The notes beneath the pieces were generated by a model. The model ran no database searches. It was not told the DNA's origin and saw only the letters and a list, made by a program, of their open reading frames with translations. The translations under genes were made by a program, and so were the position numbers. From CAYYYG01 sp964476135 (lineage in GTDB: Bacteria; Patescibacteriota; Microgenomatia; UBA1406; GWC2-37-13): a stretch of DNA of 54,465 bases. The stretch lies in NCBI GenBank assembly GCA_964476135.1, contig CAYYYG010000003.1, positions 1 to 54,465 on the forward strand. Reading direction: 5' to 3'. Positions 25,572-33,647 of the stretch are shown here, piece after piece; position 1 is the first letter of the stretch; the number at the start of each line of letters is the position of its first letter.

Positions 25572-26690
25572 TTATTTGAGATAGCCTAATAATACCTGTT
25601 TGAAACCCTCTTTTGAGTATCGGGAAACAGTATTTTCTCCTATTTTTTTTGTTATATTCTGTATATTGTATGATATCGTATGATATTTTTCAAGCGCTGA
25701 TTTGAGCCCTTTGACGCTCTGATCGTCAAATAATATGCCAGTCTTTCCCTCGATAACCGTTTCCATCGCGCCACCTTTACGGTATGCGATAACCGGACAT
25801 CCGAAATACTGAGCTTCAAGAGATGTATACCCGAAATCCTCCTCTTGCGGCATGAGCAGCGCCTTGGCCCGCATGTATAACTTCGCCAGCACAGAGTCTG
25901 TCACATTGCCCATAAAACTCACTTTTTTTGATGCTAAATTCCTAAGGCGACTCTCCTGCCTGCCTGATCCCACAACTACCAGTTTATGGTCCAGTGCACG
26001 ACAAGCTTCGATCGCAAGCTGAATCTTTTTGTATGATTCAAGTCGGGAGACCACCAGATAATAATCGTCCTCTCGATAGAACTCCCGAACATCGTTATCT
26101 AAAACTCCAACCTTAACCTGACGCCAGTATTCGATATCGAAAGGCGGATACAAAACCTCAGCATCACGGCGATAGATTTTACTGCATCTATCTGCGACCG
26201 AGTGGGAAATAGCTATTAATTTATCAGGCCTGTATGCTGAAGCAACATCCCATTCTCTAAGATTCTTCATTAATTGCGACGATAGCGCATTAAGAATTAA
26301 GTTGATATTATAATCAGATTTATGTGTCCACAAAAACCTTGCCGGCGTTAAAATATATGAAATATGCCGCGTGCCGGGTCTGGTAATTACTCCTTTGGCA
26401 AAGCAAGAACTCACAGAAAAAACTAAATCGTATTTTGCAAAATCAAAAGACTCGAATGCATATGGAAATAGAGGTGCACAAATTATCCGGTTTTTTTTTA
26501 CGAAGTCGGGAAGTGCTTGCATCCATGTAGATTTTATATTCAACTTCCTTGCCCAGCCGGCTTTCTCATAATCGATAAATGATGTGAACCAGTCAGCTCC
26601 AGGAAACATCTCGTGTAGAACCAGAAGTAGCCTTTCAACACCACCCCAACTGTCTATCCAATCATATACTATAGCGACCTTATTATTCAT
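25572..26690 (-). CDS. GT4-family glycosyltransferase (WbaZ-like)
   Basis: 372 residues in a GT-B fold. N-terminal VAIVYDWIDSWGGVERLLL and the C-terminal donor-site EDFGYTSLEAQYFGCPVIAY (E-x7-E) are typical of GT4. TPARFLWTHKSDY resembles mannosyltransferases of the WbaZ type, but the sugar cannot be fixed from sequence. It overlaps the preceding GT4 gene by 4 bp, so the two are translationally coupled. Confidence 0.88.
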   Translation of the reverse strand: MNNKVAIVYDWIDSWGGVERLLLVLHEMFPGADWFTSFIDYEKAGWARKLNIKSTWMQALPDFVKKNRIICAPLFPYAFESFDFAKYDLVFSVSSCFAKGVITRPGTRHISYILTPARFLWTHKSDYNINLILNALSSQLMKNLREWDVASAYRPDKLIAISHSVADRCSKIYRRDAEVLYPPFDIEYWRQVKVGVLDNDVREFYREDDYYLVVSRLESYKKIQLAIEACRALDHKLVVVGSGRQESRLRNLASKKVSFMGNVTDSVLAKLYMRAKALLMPQEEDFGYTSLEAQYFGCPVIAYRKGGAMETVIEGKTGILFDDQSVKGLKSALEKYHTISYNIQNITKKIGENTVSRYSKEGFKQVLLGYLK

Positions 26691-27781
26691 AGAGCCGACC
26701 TGTAAACGTCTAAAGTCGCATTAGCCATTTTCTCGAATGTGTATTTTTTCAGAAGGTCACTGTTATCATAACTGGGCTTCTCTCTGAGGTATCTATTTAT
26801 AGCCTGGGTAATCGAGACTTTATTGAATGGGTCGAAAGAAATGTAGTTGTTGTTAATAAGCTCATGAAAAACTGGAATATCTGAGGCGATAATAGGTGTT
26901 TTAAAATGGGCTGCTTCAATGATTGGCAGACAAAACCCCTCCGCAAGTGATGGATGAATTAGTGCCTCCGCTTTCTGATAAAGTTTTACAAGCATACTCT
27001 CATCTGAGTTTGTCACAAATTTTATGCGGCTATTTTTGTCTATTTTATTAAGCAATTTTTTCAGACCGATATAAAAATGATCATCCGGACCCGCCAAAAC
27101 TAATGGTATCCGCGCATCGGAATCTAAAAACGCATAAATAAGTTGCTCTACATTCTTATGAGGATAAAAATTACCGACATACAAAAAATGTTCTTTTATA
27201 TTCGACAACTCTCGCTCATTATTAACTGCCGCGTTTATTAAACCATAATTCACACCCTCGCCTATCACATGAATCTTGTTTCGATATTTTTTACCGTACA
27301 TTTCACACAACCTGCCGGCAACGTAATTAGTTGGAACAATTATTTTTTTGCTGTTTAAAACTTGATTTGCGAACACCAGCTTAAAAACTGCATGTTTGCC
27401 GACATAAACCGGATAGAATTTAGTCGATGCGCGACCTGTTTTATAATCGAGCATAATAGTGTCGTGAATCGTCGATATAAACGGTTTACGATACAGCATC
27501 GGGTGACCGAAATATGTGAAGTGCATGAGGGTTAAATTATCCTGAGTTATCTGATATAAAAATTTTATCTGTTCAGAAAAACTGTGCCATCGATATGGAG
27601 CTATACGTATTTTGACATTTTCCGGATATGATTCAAGCCTTGAAGCATCTTCAGGCAAAATATATAAGAGATATTCAATATTTCCAGATATATTAGGCAG
27701 ATAATGCAATAAATTTCTTATATATACACCGACTCCTGTTTTAGAGTAAAGCCTGGCGTCAATACCAATTTTATTTACCAT
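26687..27781 (-). CDS. GT4-family glycosyltransferase
   Basis: 364 residues. KIGIDARLYSKTGVGVYIRNL is the usual GT4 glycine-rich start, and EGFCLPIIEAAHFKTPIIAS carries the E-x7-E donor site. It probably adds mannose or a similar sugar to a lipid-linked intermediate in the cytoplasm. It overlaps the GT2 gene before it by 1 bp and the GT4 gene after it by 4 bp, forming a three-gene glycosyltransferase operon. Confidence 0.9.
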   Translation of the reverse strand: MVNKIGIDARLYSKTGVGVYIRNLLHYLPNISGNIEYLLYILPEDASRLESYPENVKIRIAPYRWHSFSEQIKFLYQITQDNLTLMHFTYFGHPMLYRKPFISTIHDTIMLDYKTGRASTKFYPVYVGKHAVFKLVFANQVLNSKKIIVPTNYVAGRLCEMYGKKYRNKIHVIGEGVNYGLINAAVNNERELSNIKEHFLYVGNFYPHKNVEQLIYAFLDSDARIPLVLAGPDDHFYIGLKKLLNKIDKNSRIKFVTNSDESMLVKLYQKAEALIHPSLAEGFCLPIIEAAHFKTPIIASDIPVFHELINNNYISFDPFNKVSITQAINRYLREKPSYDNSDLLKKYTFEKMANATLDVYRSAL

Positions 27782-28677
27782 TATTTACTGAATATTTTTT
27801 TTAAGTCTATTGCCATATAAATCAACCTATTAAATAACTCCGGATATGTTTTGGAATAATGCTTTTTATAAAAAATCTTCATCGAGTCATAGAAATATGT
27901 CCGGGTTTTTAATCTGGTGTTTTTATTTCCGGTCTGAATACCGCTTGAGTATTTAAGATGAGTAACTGAATATTTTGGGTAGTACACAATCGAGTAGCCA
28001 GCTTTTTTTATCCTGTACGACAGATCGATATCTTCTCCGTACATAAAATAATCTTCATCAAAACCTCTCAAATTATTAAGTATCTCTTTTCGCGTAAGAT
28101 AAAAAGCGCCGGTTGGAGAATCGATTTCATGCATGCTGCCTAGATTCAAGTGGGTTAAGTGATAACCGCCAAATATCACGCCTAAATATGGAAATTTGCC
28201 AAGTAGCGCTTCAAGTTTGATAAAATAACAAAACGAATTCCATGGAGTCGGAAATCCTCTGTGCGACGCTTTATCTATATTTCCGTCTGGTAAATTTACT
28301 CTTACAGTAATAACACCCACTTTTTTATTTTGATCCATGTAGCGGATAAGATCATCAAACATAACTTCACCCATGATCACGTCCGAGTTTAGAAAAAGAA
28401 CATAACGTGAATCAGCATACTTCAAACCCTGATTATTTCCCTTCACGAAGCCGTAATTTTCATTATTTTTTATGAATGTATATTCAACATTACTCTTATT
28501 ATTTGTTACGTAGGATTCAATAGCGGCTGTCGAACCATCGACAGAAGCGTTGTCGATAAGGATTATTCTCGCTGATATATGTGGTGATTTGGATAAACAG
28601 TTACCCAAAGCATTAAGACATGCTATGGTTATTTTTTCCGTATTGTATGACAGAATAATTACCGAAAGATCTTTCAT
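27781..28677 (-). CDS. GT2-family glycosyltransferase (rhamnosyltransferase-like)
   Basis: 298 residues, GT-A fold. LSYNTEKI, LIDNASVDGST and NYGFVKGNNQGL precede the DxD-type LNSDV; SPTGAFYLTRKE, GFDEDYFMYGEDIDLSYR are the acceptor-side motifs of family 2 enzymes. First gene of the three-gene glycosyltransferase operon. It begins 31 nt after rpsI ends and has its own extended -10. Confidence 0.9.
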   Translation of the reverse strand: MKDLSVIILSYNTEKITIACLNALGNCLSKSPHISARIILIDNASVDGSTAAIESYVTNNKSNVEYTFIKNNENYGFVKGNNQGLKYADSRYVLFLNSDVIMGEVMFDDLIRYMDQNKKVGVITVRVNLPDGNIDKASHRGFPTPWNSFCYFIKLEALLGKFPYLGVIFGGYHLTHLNLGSMHEIDSPTGAFYLTRKEILNNLRGFDEDYFMYGEDIDLSYRIKKAGYSIVYYPKYSVTHLKYSSGIQTGNKNTRLKTRTYFYDSMKIFYKKHYSKTYPELFNRLIYMAIDLKKIFSK

Positions 28678-28689
28678 AACGGTATAAAT

Positions 28690-28698
28690 ATTATATCA
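28690..28698 (-). promoter_or_regulatory. Extended -10 upstream of glycosyltransferase operon
   Basis: TGATATAAT on the minus strand in the gap between rpsI and the GT2 gene. There are 12 nt to the ATG, so a leader of about 5 nt is predicted. Confidence 0.55.
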
Positions 28699-28708
28699 GT
28701 TACCAATA

Positions 28709-29158
28709 TTACCGTTTTGGAGATTGTTTCTGACGTCGTGCTTTTCCACCAGTACCTACCTGTCTTCTTTGACGCGTGCGTGGATCCCTTGTAAGGAGAC
28801 CGAATTCTCTGAGTTTGGCTTTATACCCTTCATCCACCATAATCAAGGCTCTTGACAGTCCATGCCTCACTGCTTCAAGTTGTCCACTGGGACCACCACC
28901 TTTGACTGTGATAGATACAACGAATCTTTCCGAAGTATCGGTGATAAGAAGCGGCAATAGACATTGTTTTTTATCATAAGCTGAAGTGTATTTCTTTTCC
29001 AGCGGTATACCATTCACGACGTAAGCGCCCTTTGAATATTTTTCTCCGCCGATGCTTACTGGATTTTTAGTTACCAAGTATAGTCTTGCTCTTGAAACCG
29101 ACTCTTTCCTTCTGCCGGTTGCTTCGTAATATTGAATGTCTTTTGATTTTTTAACCAT
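28709..29158 (-). CDS. rpsI: Ribosomal protein uS9
   Basis: 149 residues. YYEATGRRKESVSRARLYL and the C-terminal DPRTRQRRQVGTGGKARRQKQSPKR are the uS9 signatures; the basic tail reaches the P-site tRNA. It follows rplM by 19 nt and is the last gene of the ribosomal super-operon. The C-terminus ends SPKR, near the usual SKR end. Confidence 0.97.
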   Translation of the reverse strand: MVKKSKDIQYYEATGRRKESVSRARLYLVTKNPVSIGGEKYSKGAYVVNGIPLEKKYTSAYDKKQCLLPLLITDTSERFVVSITVKGGGPSGQLEAVRHGLSRALIMVDEGYKAKLREFGLLTRDPRTRQRRQVGTGGKARRQKQSPKR

Positions 29159-29177
29159 ATTTATTTCAATTTATTAA

Positions 29178-29606
29178 TTATTTTATCTTGTCTCCGTGAG
29201 CGTGTTCATTCTCAGGATAGATATATAGTCTGGCTATACGCCTGTCCCTTAATTTATTTTTAGGCAATTTACCCATTACCGCATGTCTAATAATTTCTGA
29301 GGGCTTCTCTTGCATCAATCTCTTATAGCCTATCGTTCTCAAACCGCCGGGATAACCTGAAAAATATGTATAAATTTTATCATCTGCCTTTTTACCGGTT
29401 ACCGAAACATGTTTGGCATTTACAACTACTACGTAGTCGCCCATATCAATGTTCGGGGAATAAGTAACCTTTTTTTTACCCTGAAGAATAGCGGCAATAT
29501 CATTACAAATTCTACCCAATCGTTTTCCTTTCACGTCTACTACATACCATTTTCTATTTACTTCATTTATTGATGTTGGTTTTGTTGATTGATGCAAATG
29601 TACCAT
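29178..29606 (-). CDS. rplM: Ribosomal protein uL13
   Basis: 142 residues. WYVVDVKGKRLGRI, DMGDYVVVVNAKHVSVTGKK and HAVMGKLPKNKLRDR are conserved uL13 segments. It assembles early into the large subunit. The first ~18 residues (MVHLHQSTKPTSINEV) are slightly longer than in E. coli. It starts 2 nt after rplQ ends, so it is in the same transcript as the alpha operon. Confidence 0.97.
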   Translation of the reverse strand: MVHLHQSTKPTSINEVNRKWYVVDVKGKRLGRICNDIAAILQGKKKVTYSPNIDMGDYVVVVNAKHVSVTGKKADDKIYTYFSGYPGGLRTIGYKRLMQEKPSEIIRHAVMGKLPKNKLRDRRIARLYIYPENEHAHGDKIK

Positions 29607-29608
29607 AT

Positions 29609-30028
29609 TTATTTCTCGGTTTTAACTTTTTTCTCTTTTGGTTTGATTTTCTTTGGCTTCGATTCAATAACGACCGGCTTTGACCATGTGACCTTTGCCA
29701 TTCCTGATCCATCGGTTGGGCGGAATAATAATTTTTGAATCCGTACATAGCCGCCGCGTGATGCTTTCGATGCTTCCGATACCTGACTAAAGACTTGATC
29801 TACTAAATCGGAAGACCCTAAATACTTTAATAAAATATTTTTATTAGCCTCACTTTTTTCTCCAATTTTTCCAACCAACGTATCAAGATGCTGTTTTAAA
29901 GCTTTAGCTCTTTTATGAGTTGTAGTAATACTTCCTCTAAGGAAAAAATTACTTGCGAGCTTACGCAAAAGCATCGAATTAGCATCCTGACCAATACCGA
30001 ATCTGATTTTTTTTACCTTGTGTCTCAT
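29609..30028 (-). CDS. rplQ: Ribosomal protein bL17
   Basis: 139 residues. MRHKVKKIRFGIGQDANSMLLRKLASN matches bL17 in idea (usual MRH...LGR...HR..ML.N), and GGYVRIQKLLFRPTDGSGMAKV is the conserved second half. A Lys-rich tail of ~20 residues extends the C-terminus. It follows rpoA by 5 nt in the usual alpha-operon order. Confidence 0.95.
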   Translation of the reverse strand: MRHKVKKIRFGIGQDANSMLLRKLASNFFLRGSITTTHKRAKALKQHLDTLVGKIGEKSEANKNILLKYLGSSDLVDQVFSQVSEASKASRGGYVRIQKLLFRPTDGSGMAKVTWSKPVVIESKPKKIKPKEKKVKTEK

Positions 30029-30033
30029 ATTGC

Positions 30034-30960
30034 TTATTTAAGTTCTATTCCCATTTTTTTGAATTCCTGATCGATTAAATCGATTGATTTGCGACCTACA
30101 CCCTTCATAGTTGCCAGATTTTCCCGTCCTCTTTTGATAAGATCTGCAACTGTCTCTATATTTTCCCTCAGGAGTGCATTTATAACTCTGGAAGGAAGAT
30201 TGAGCTCATCGATTATTATTTCATCAAGTTTTGCCGTTGCCTCGTCTTCCCTTATCTTCATTTCATCTGCGGATGATGCTGTCTTCTGCACATCTCGACC
30301 GGAAAAAATATGAGATAGAGAATCCTGTAAAGCTTTTATTGAGCTAATTAAAGCATCTTTAGGCTTAATACTTCCATCAGTCCATATTTCAAGAATAAGT
30401 CTTTCAAAATTCGATTTACGCCCGACTCTTTCTGCTTCAACCTTGAAACTTACTTTTTCGACTGGTGAATAAGATGAATCAACAGCAATAAATCCTGATT
30501 CTATATTTTCCTGCTCTTCTGCGCTTACATAACCTCTCCCTGATTTTACAATAGCTTCAATGTTGAGCTTTCCTTTATCATCAGTCACTTCTCCAAGATA
30601 AAGGTCTTTATTGACAACAATAGCATCGCCTTCGACTGACGCTCCTGTTACTTTATTTGCGCCTTTGACAACAATACTGACCTTAAACTGCCCCTCGCCT
30701 GATGTTTTGAATCTGAGTTTCTTCATATTCATAACAAGATCGAGTGCCGACTCTTTTACTCCTTTTATAGGTGTAAAAAGATGGGGTGCCCCCTCAATTT
30801 TCACCTGACTAATTACTGCACCTTCAAGAGAAGATAGCAATGTCCGTCGTAAAGCATTTCCCAAACTATGACCAAAGCTTGGATATAACGGCTCAAAAAC
30901 AAAACGACCGAAATTATTACCTTCTTCTTCAACCATCGTATGAAATATTGGTTCAAGCAT
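30034..30960 (-). CDS. rpoA: RNA polymerase alpha subunit
   Basis: 308 residues. The N-terminal dimerisation domain (FGRFVFEPLYPSFGHSLGNALRRTLL) assembles RNA polymerase; the C-terminal domain (~240-308, LPSRVINALLRENIETVADL, GVGRKSIDLIDQEF) contacts DNA and activators. Length is normal. It follows rpsD by 28 nt, a larger gap than most here, containing an inverted repeat and a TATAAT (separate entry). Confidence 0.97.
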   Translation of the reverse strand: MLEPIFHTMVEEEGNNFGRFVFEPLYPSFGHSLGNALRRTLLSSLEGAVISQVKIEGAPHLFTPIKGVKESALDLVMNMKKLRFKTSGEGQFKVSIVVKGANKVTGASVEGDAIVVNKDLYLGEVTDDKGKLNIEAIVKSGRGYVSAEEQENIESGFIAVDSSYSPVEKVSFKVEAERVGRKSNFERLILEIWTDGSIKPKDALISSIKALQDSLSHIFSGRDVQKTASSADEMKIREDEATAKLDEIIIDELNLPSRVINALLRENIETVADLIKRGRENLATMKGVGRKSIDLIDQEFKKMGIELK

Positions 30961-30973
30961 ATTAAATATCTAA

Positions 30974-30996
30974 ATTATAACCGCGATATTATCGCG
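30974..30996 (-). promoter_or_regulatory. Inverted repeat at rpsD stop plus -10-like TATAAT before rpoA
   Basis: CGCGATA (30982-30988) and TATCGCG (30990-30996) form a near-perfect 15-bp palindrome across the rpsD stop codon; in RNA it can fold as a 5-6 bp hairpin with a short loop. A TATAAT (30979-30974, minus) follows directly, 13 nt before the rpoA ATG. It could be an internal promoter or a small regulatory hairpin. Confidence 0.4.
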
Positions 30997-31609
30997 AATA
31001 GAATTCAATAACTAATCTAATATTAATCTGTTGTGCGATACTTTCAGTATTTGGCTCAGCCTTTAGACTGCCCGCTGTGCCCTGTCTTTCGAGCCATTCC
31101 GGAATGATCAGATCTTTTTTCTCAAGAGATGTTGCAATCGCTGGAATTTTTGCCGAGCTCTCTTTTGCAATTTTAACAACATCCCCTATTCTCACTTGAT
31201 GGGATGGAACATTCAACATCGTATCATTAAGCGTTATGTGCTTATGTGTGATAAGCTGTCTTGCTGCGGCTCTTGTCGGCGCGAATCCTAATCTATAAAC
31301 AATCGTGTCGAGTCTTTTCTCCAAAAATCTCGTAAGATATAAGCCTGTGTTGCCTGTTCGCGCAATTGCTTTGGCGAAATAATTTTTCATTTGTCTTTCC
31401 GTGACTCCGTACATGAAACGCATTTTTTGTTTTTCTCGGAGCTGCTGAGCATGCTCGGAAACTTTACGTCTTCCTTGGGATCCATGCTGTCCTGGCAAAA
31501 GACTTATCTTTTTTAATAAATTAGCTTGAGATTTCGATCCTGGAGTCTTTAAGCCAAGATCCATGTTTTCTCGACGGGCAATTCTATTTTTTGGTCCTGT
31601 GTATCTCAT
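30989..31609 (-). CDS. rpsD: Ribosomal protein uS4
   Basis: 206 residues. RYTGPKNRIARREN start, LPGQHGSQGRRKVSEHAQQLREKQ, and the S4 RNA-binding domain RLDTIVYRLGFAPTRAAARQLITHKHITLN. It starts small-subunit assembly and in many bacteria represses the alpha operon. No N-terminal zinc cysteines. Follows rpsK by 14 nt. Confidence 0.97.
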   Translation of the reverse strand: MRYTGPKNRIARRENMDLGLKTPGSKSQANLLKKISLLPGQHGSQGRRKVSEHAQQLREKQKMRFMYGVTERQMKNYFAKAIARTGNTGLYLTRFLEKRLDTIVYRLGFAPTRAAARQLITHKHITLNDTMLNVPSHQVRIGDVVKIAKESSAKIPAIATSLEKKDLIIPEWLERQGTAGSLKAEPNTESIAQQINIRLVIEFYSR

Positions 31610-31623
31610 AAATAATCAAATTA

Positions 31624-31998
31624 TTATACTCTTCTAATTTTCGGTGGTCGCACACCGTTATGAGGAATCGGGGTCGTATCAACAATTCTCTCAATATCTA
31701 TCTCACAATTTTTAAGTACTCTTAACGACGCTTCTCTGCCTGGGCCTATACCTTTAACAAAAACATCGACTCTTCTTACTTGGAAATCATTGATTGCTTT
31801 TTTAACCGCTGCTTCCGTGGTGACGGTCGCCGCATGCGGTGTTGATTTTCTTGTGCCCGTAAACCCATACATCCCACAAGAACTCACTACTATCGGTTTA
31901 CCTTTTTCATCTGTAACAGTGACTAGCGTATTGTTGAAAGTCGCGGTCACGTATACGCGACCTTTTTCGACTGTTCTTGTTGTCTTTTTTTGCTTCAT
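31624..31998 (-). CDS. rpsK: Ribosomal protein uS11
   Basis: 124 residues. GRVYVTATFNNTLVTVTDEKG, CGMYGFTGTRKSTPHAA and the C-terminal DTTPIPHNGVRPPKIRRV are typical uS11. Located at the platform of the small subunit. Standard position between rpsM and rpsD. Confidence 0.97.
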   Translation of the reverse strand: MKQKKTTRTVEKGRVYVTATFNNTLVTVTDEKGKPIVVSSCGMYGFTGTRKSTPHAATVTTEAAVKKAINDFQVRRVDVFVKGIGPGREASLRVLKNCEIDIERIVDTTPIPHNGVRPPKIRRV

Positions 31999-32022
31999 AT
32001 TAAATTTATATTATAAATTTAC

Positions 32023-32448
32023 TTATTTGGCAGGGGCTGCAGGCGCTTTTGCCTGGGTCTGCTCTAATTTTGCCCATACCTCTTTAGTAAGCGCGCCTAC
32101 TGTCTTTCGCTTACCTCTCTTGGTGCGAGCATTAGATCTGGTTCGCTGTCCATGAACAGGCAAACCTCTCGCATGCCGATAACCTCTATATGTTCCATTT
32201 TCTCTCAATCTTTTGATATGCTCATTAATTTCTTCTCGAAGATTACCTTCGACTTTATAGTTTTTTTCTATGAAGCTTGAAATTTTTTTCAATTCTTCCT
32301 CTGTGAGATCTTTAACTCTTTTATTTGTAGCTATCTTAGTATTTGCCAAAATATCTCCGGATCTTTTCCACCCTATTCCATAAAACAAAGTTAATGCGTA
32401 AGCGATTCTTTTTTCATCAGGCAAAACAATTCCAGCTAAACGTACCAT
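32023..32448 (-). CDS. rpsM: Ribosomal protein uS13
   Basis: 141 residues. VRLAGIVLPDEKRIAYALTLFYGIG and the C-terminal YRGYRHARGLPVHGQRTRSNARTKRGKRK identify uS13, which contacts tRNAs and uL5 at the subunit interface. An additional Ala/Pro-rich tail of ~20 residues (AKLEQTQAKAPAAPAK) follows the usual end. It lies 10 nt after rpmJ. Confidence 0.97.
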   Translation of the reverse strand: MVRLAGIVLPDEKRIAYALTLFYGIGWKRSGDILANTKIATNKRVKDLTEEELKKISSFIEKNYKVEGNLREEINEHIKRLRENGTYRGYRHARGLPVHGQRTRSNARTKRGKRKTVGALTKEVWAKLEQTQAKAPAAPAK

Positions 32449-32458
32449 ATTTTATTTA

Positions 32459-32572
32459 TCAACCTTGACGCTGCTTGTGTTTCGGGTTTTTGCAGCTAAC
32501 ATATAATTTTCCACTTCTTTTCACTAAAGAACATTGCGGACATATTTTTTTTACTGCGGCTTGTATTCTCAT
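32459..32572 (-). CDS. rpmJ: Ribosomal protein bL36
   Basis: 37 residues, begins MRIQAAVKKICPQCSLVKRS and ends KNPKHKQRQG, with the zinc ligands CPQC, C and H of the standard bL36. Short gene between infA and rpsM, as in most bacteria. It uses a TGA stop, which shows that TGA is not reassigned here. Confidence 0.95.
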   Translation of the reverse strand: MRIQAAVKKICPQCSLVKRSGKLYVSCKNPKHKQRQG

Positions 32573-32579
32573 GTCTCTA

Positions 32580-32876
32580 TTATATACGATAAATTATTCT
32601 ACCCCTTCCAGGATCGTAAGGTGTAATTTCCAACCTCACTTTGTCCCCAGGTAGTATTTTAATATAATTTTTTCTCATTTTACCTGATAAATAGCAAAGT
32701 ACAACTGTATCTACTTCTTTAAGCTTCACACGAAACAAAGTATTTGGCAGACTTTCAATAACTTCTCCCTCTGCAACAACTACATTTTGCTTCGCAGCAG
32801 CCTGAGACTTGGCGGCTTCCGACTGCGTTTGCGTGTGATTGCTCTTTCCTCTGTATCTACCAGTTCTATGAAACAT
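32580..32876 (-). CDS. infA: Translation initiation factor IF-1 with N-terminal extension
   Basis: 98 residues. The OB-fold part (~28-98, AEGEVIESLPNTLFRVKL, LCYLSGKMRKNYIKILPGDKVRLEITPYD, GRIIYR) matches IF-1, which binds the A site of the small subunit in initiation. The usual protein is ~72 residues; here ~27 extra residues rich in Gln, Ser, Ala and basic residues come first. The start could be the GTG at 32888; the ATG at 32876 is preferred. It follows map. Confidence 0.93.
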   Translation of the reverse strand: MFHRTGRYRGKSNHTQTQSEAAKSQAAAKQNVVVAEGEVIESLPNTLFRVKLKEVDTVVLCYLSGKMRKNYIKILPGDKVRLEITPYDPGRGRIIYRI

Positions 32877-32892
32877 ATATTGTATCACAAAT

Positions 32893-33645
32893 TTAAGTTA
32901 AAATAAACGAATTTTCTTTAGTGATTGCCACCGATTTTTCAAAACAGGCAGTTAGACTACCATCTCGGCTCGCAATCGACCAATTATCATCAGTATCATA
33001 GCGAATATGCTCAGTACCCATCGAATAAATTACCTCTATCGCAATTACCAATCCTTCCGGAATTCGGTAAGTCTTCTCTACTGGTTTATCTAAAAACCCG
33101 GGTATTAGCGGATCCTCATGGAGTTCACGGCCGACCCCATGACCGGTAAGATCTTTCAAAATAAAATATCCATTACCATATATCCCATCTTGTATTACTT
33201 TCGATATTTCACCGGTAAACATATTATACCTGGCTTTTTTTAAAGCGGCGTGCAAAACATCTTCACCAACAGCCAGGAACTTCAGTTTTTTTTCATCATC
33301 GGTACCTCCAACCGCGACTGTGGTGGCATAATCGGTGTGGAAGCCTTTATAATAAGCTCCAATATCTACTGTCAAAATATCGCCCTGCTTTAGGATTTTT
33401 TTTGATGGAGGCGTGTGTACTACTTGGTCATTAACAGGCAAACATGTTGTCCATTTATAGCCAGGCACCTTAGTAAAAGATGATTCGGCCCCCTCTGCTT
33501 CAATAAGCCTTTTAGCTTCCAGGTCTATATATTCTGTCGTAACACCTGGTTTTATTTGGGGCATAAGCTTATCGACGGCTGCCATCAACCTTTTACCGCA
33601 ATCTTTCATCGTTTCAATTTCCGCCTTTGTTTTTAGTTCGATCAT
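32893..33645 (-). CDS. map: Methionine aminopeptidase, type I
   Basis: 250 residues. The five metal ligands are visible in context: Asp in DILTVDIGAYYKGFHTDYATT, His in LTGHGVGRELHEDP, Glu in GLVIAIEVIYS, and Glu near the C-terminus. It removes N-terminal methionine from new proteins. No N-terminal zinc-finger extension. It starts 2 nt after adk ends, as in many spc operons. Confidence 0.95.
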   Translation of the reverse strand: MIELKTKAEIETMKDCGKRLMAAVDKLMPQIKPGVTTEYIDLEAKRLIEAEGAESSFTKVPGYKWTTCLPVNDQVVHTPPSKKILKQGDILTVDIGAYYKGFHTDYATTVAVGGTDDEKKLKFLAVGEDVLHAALKKARYNMFTGEISKVIQDGIYGNGYFILKDLTGHGVGRELHEDPLIPGFLDKPVEKTYRIPEGLVIAIEVIYSMGTEHIRYDTDDNWSIASRDGSLTACFEKSVAITKENSFILT

Positions 33646-33647
33646 AA

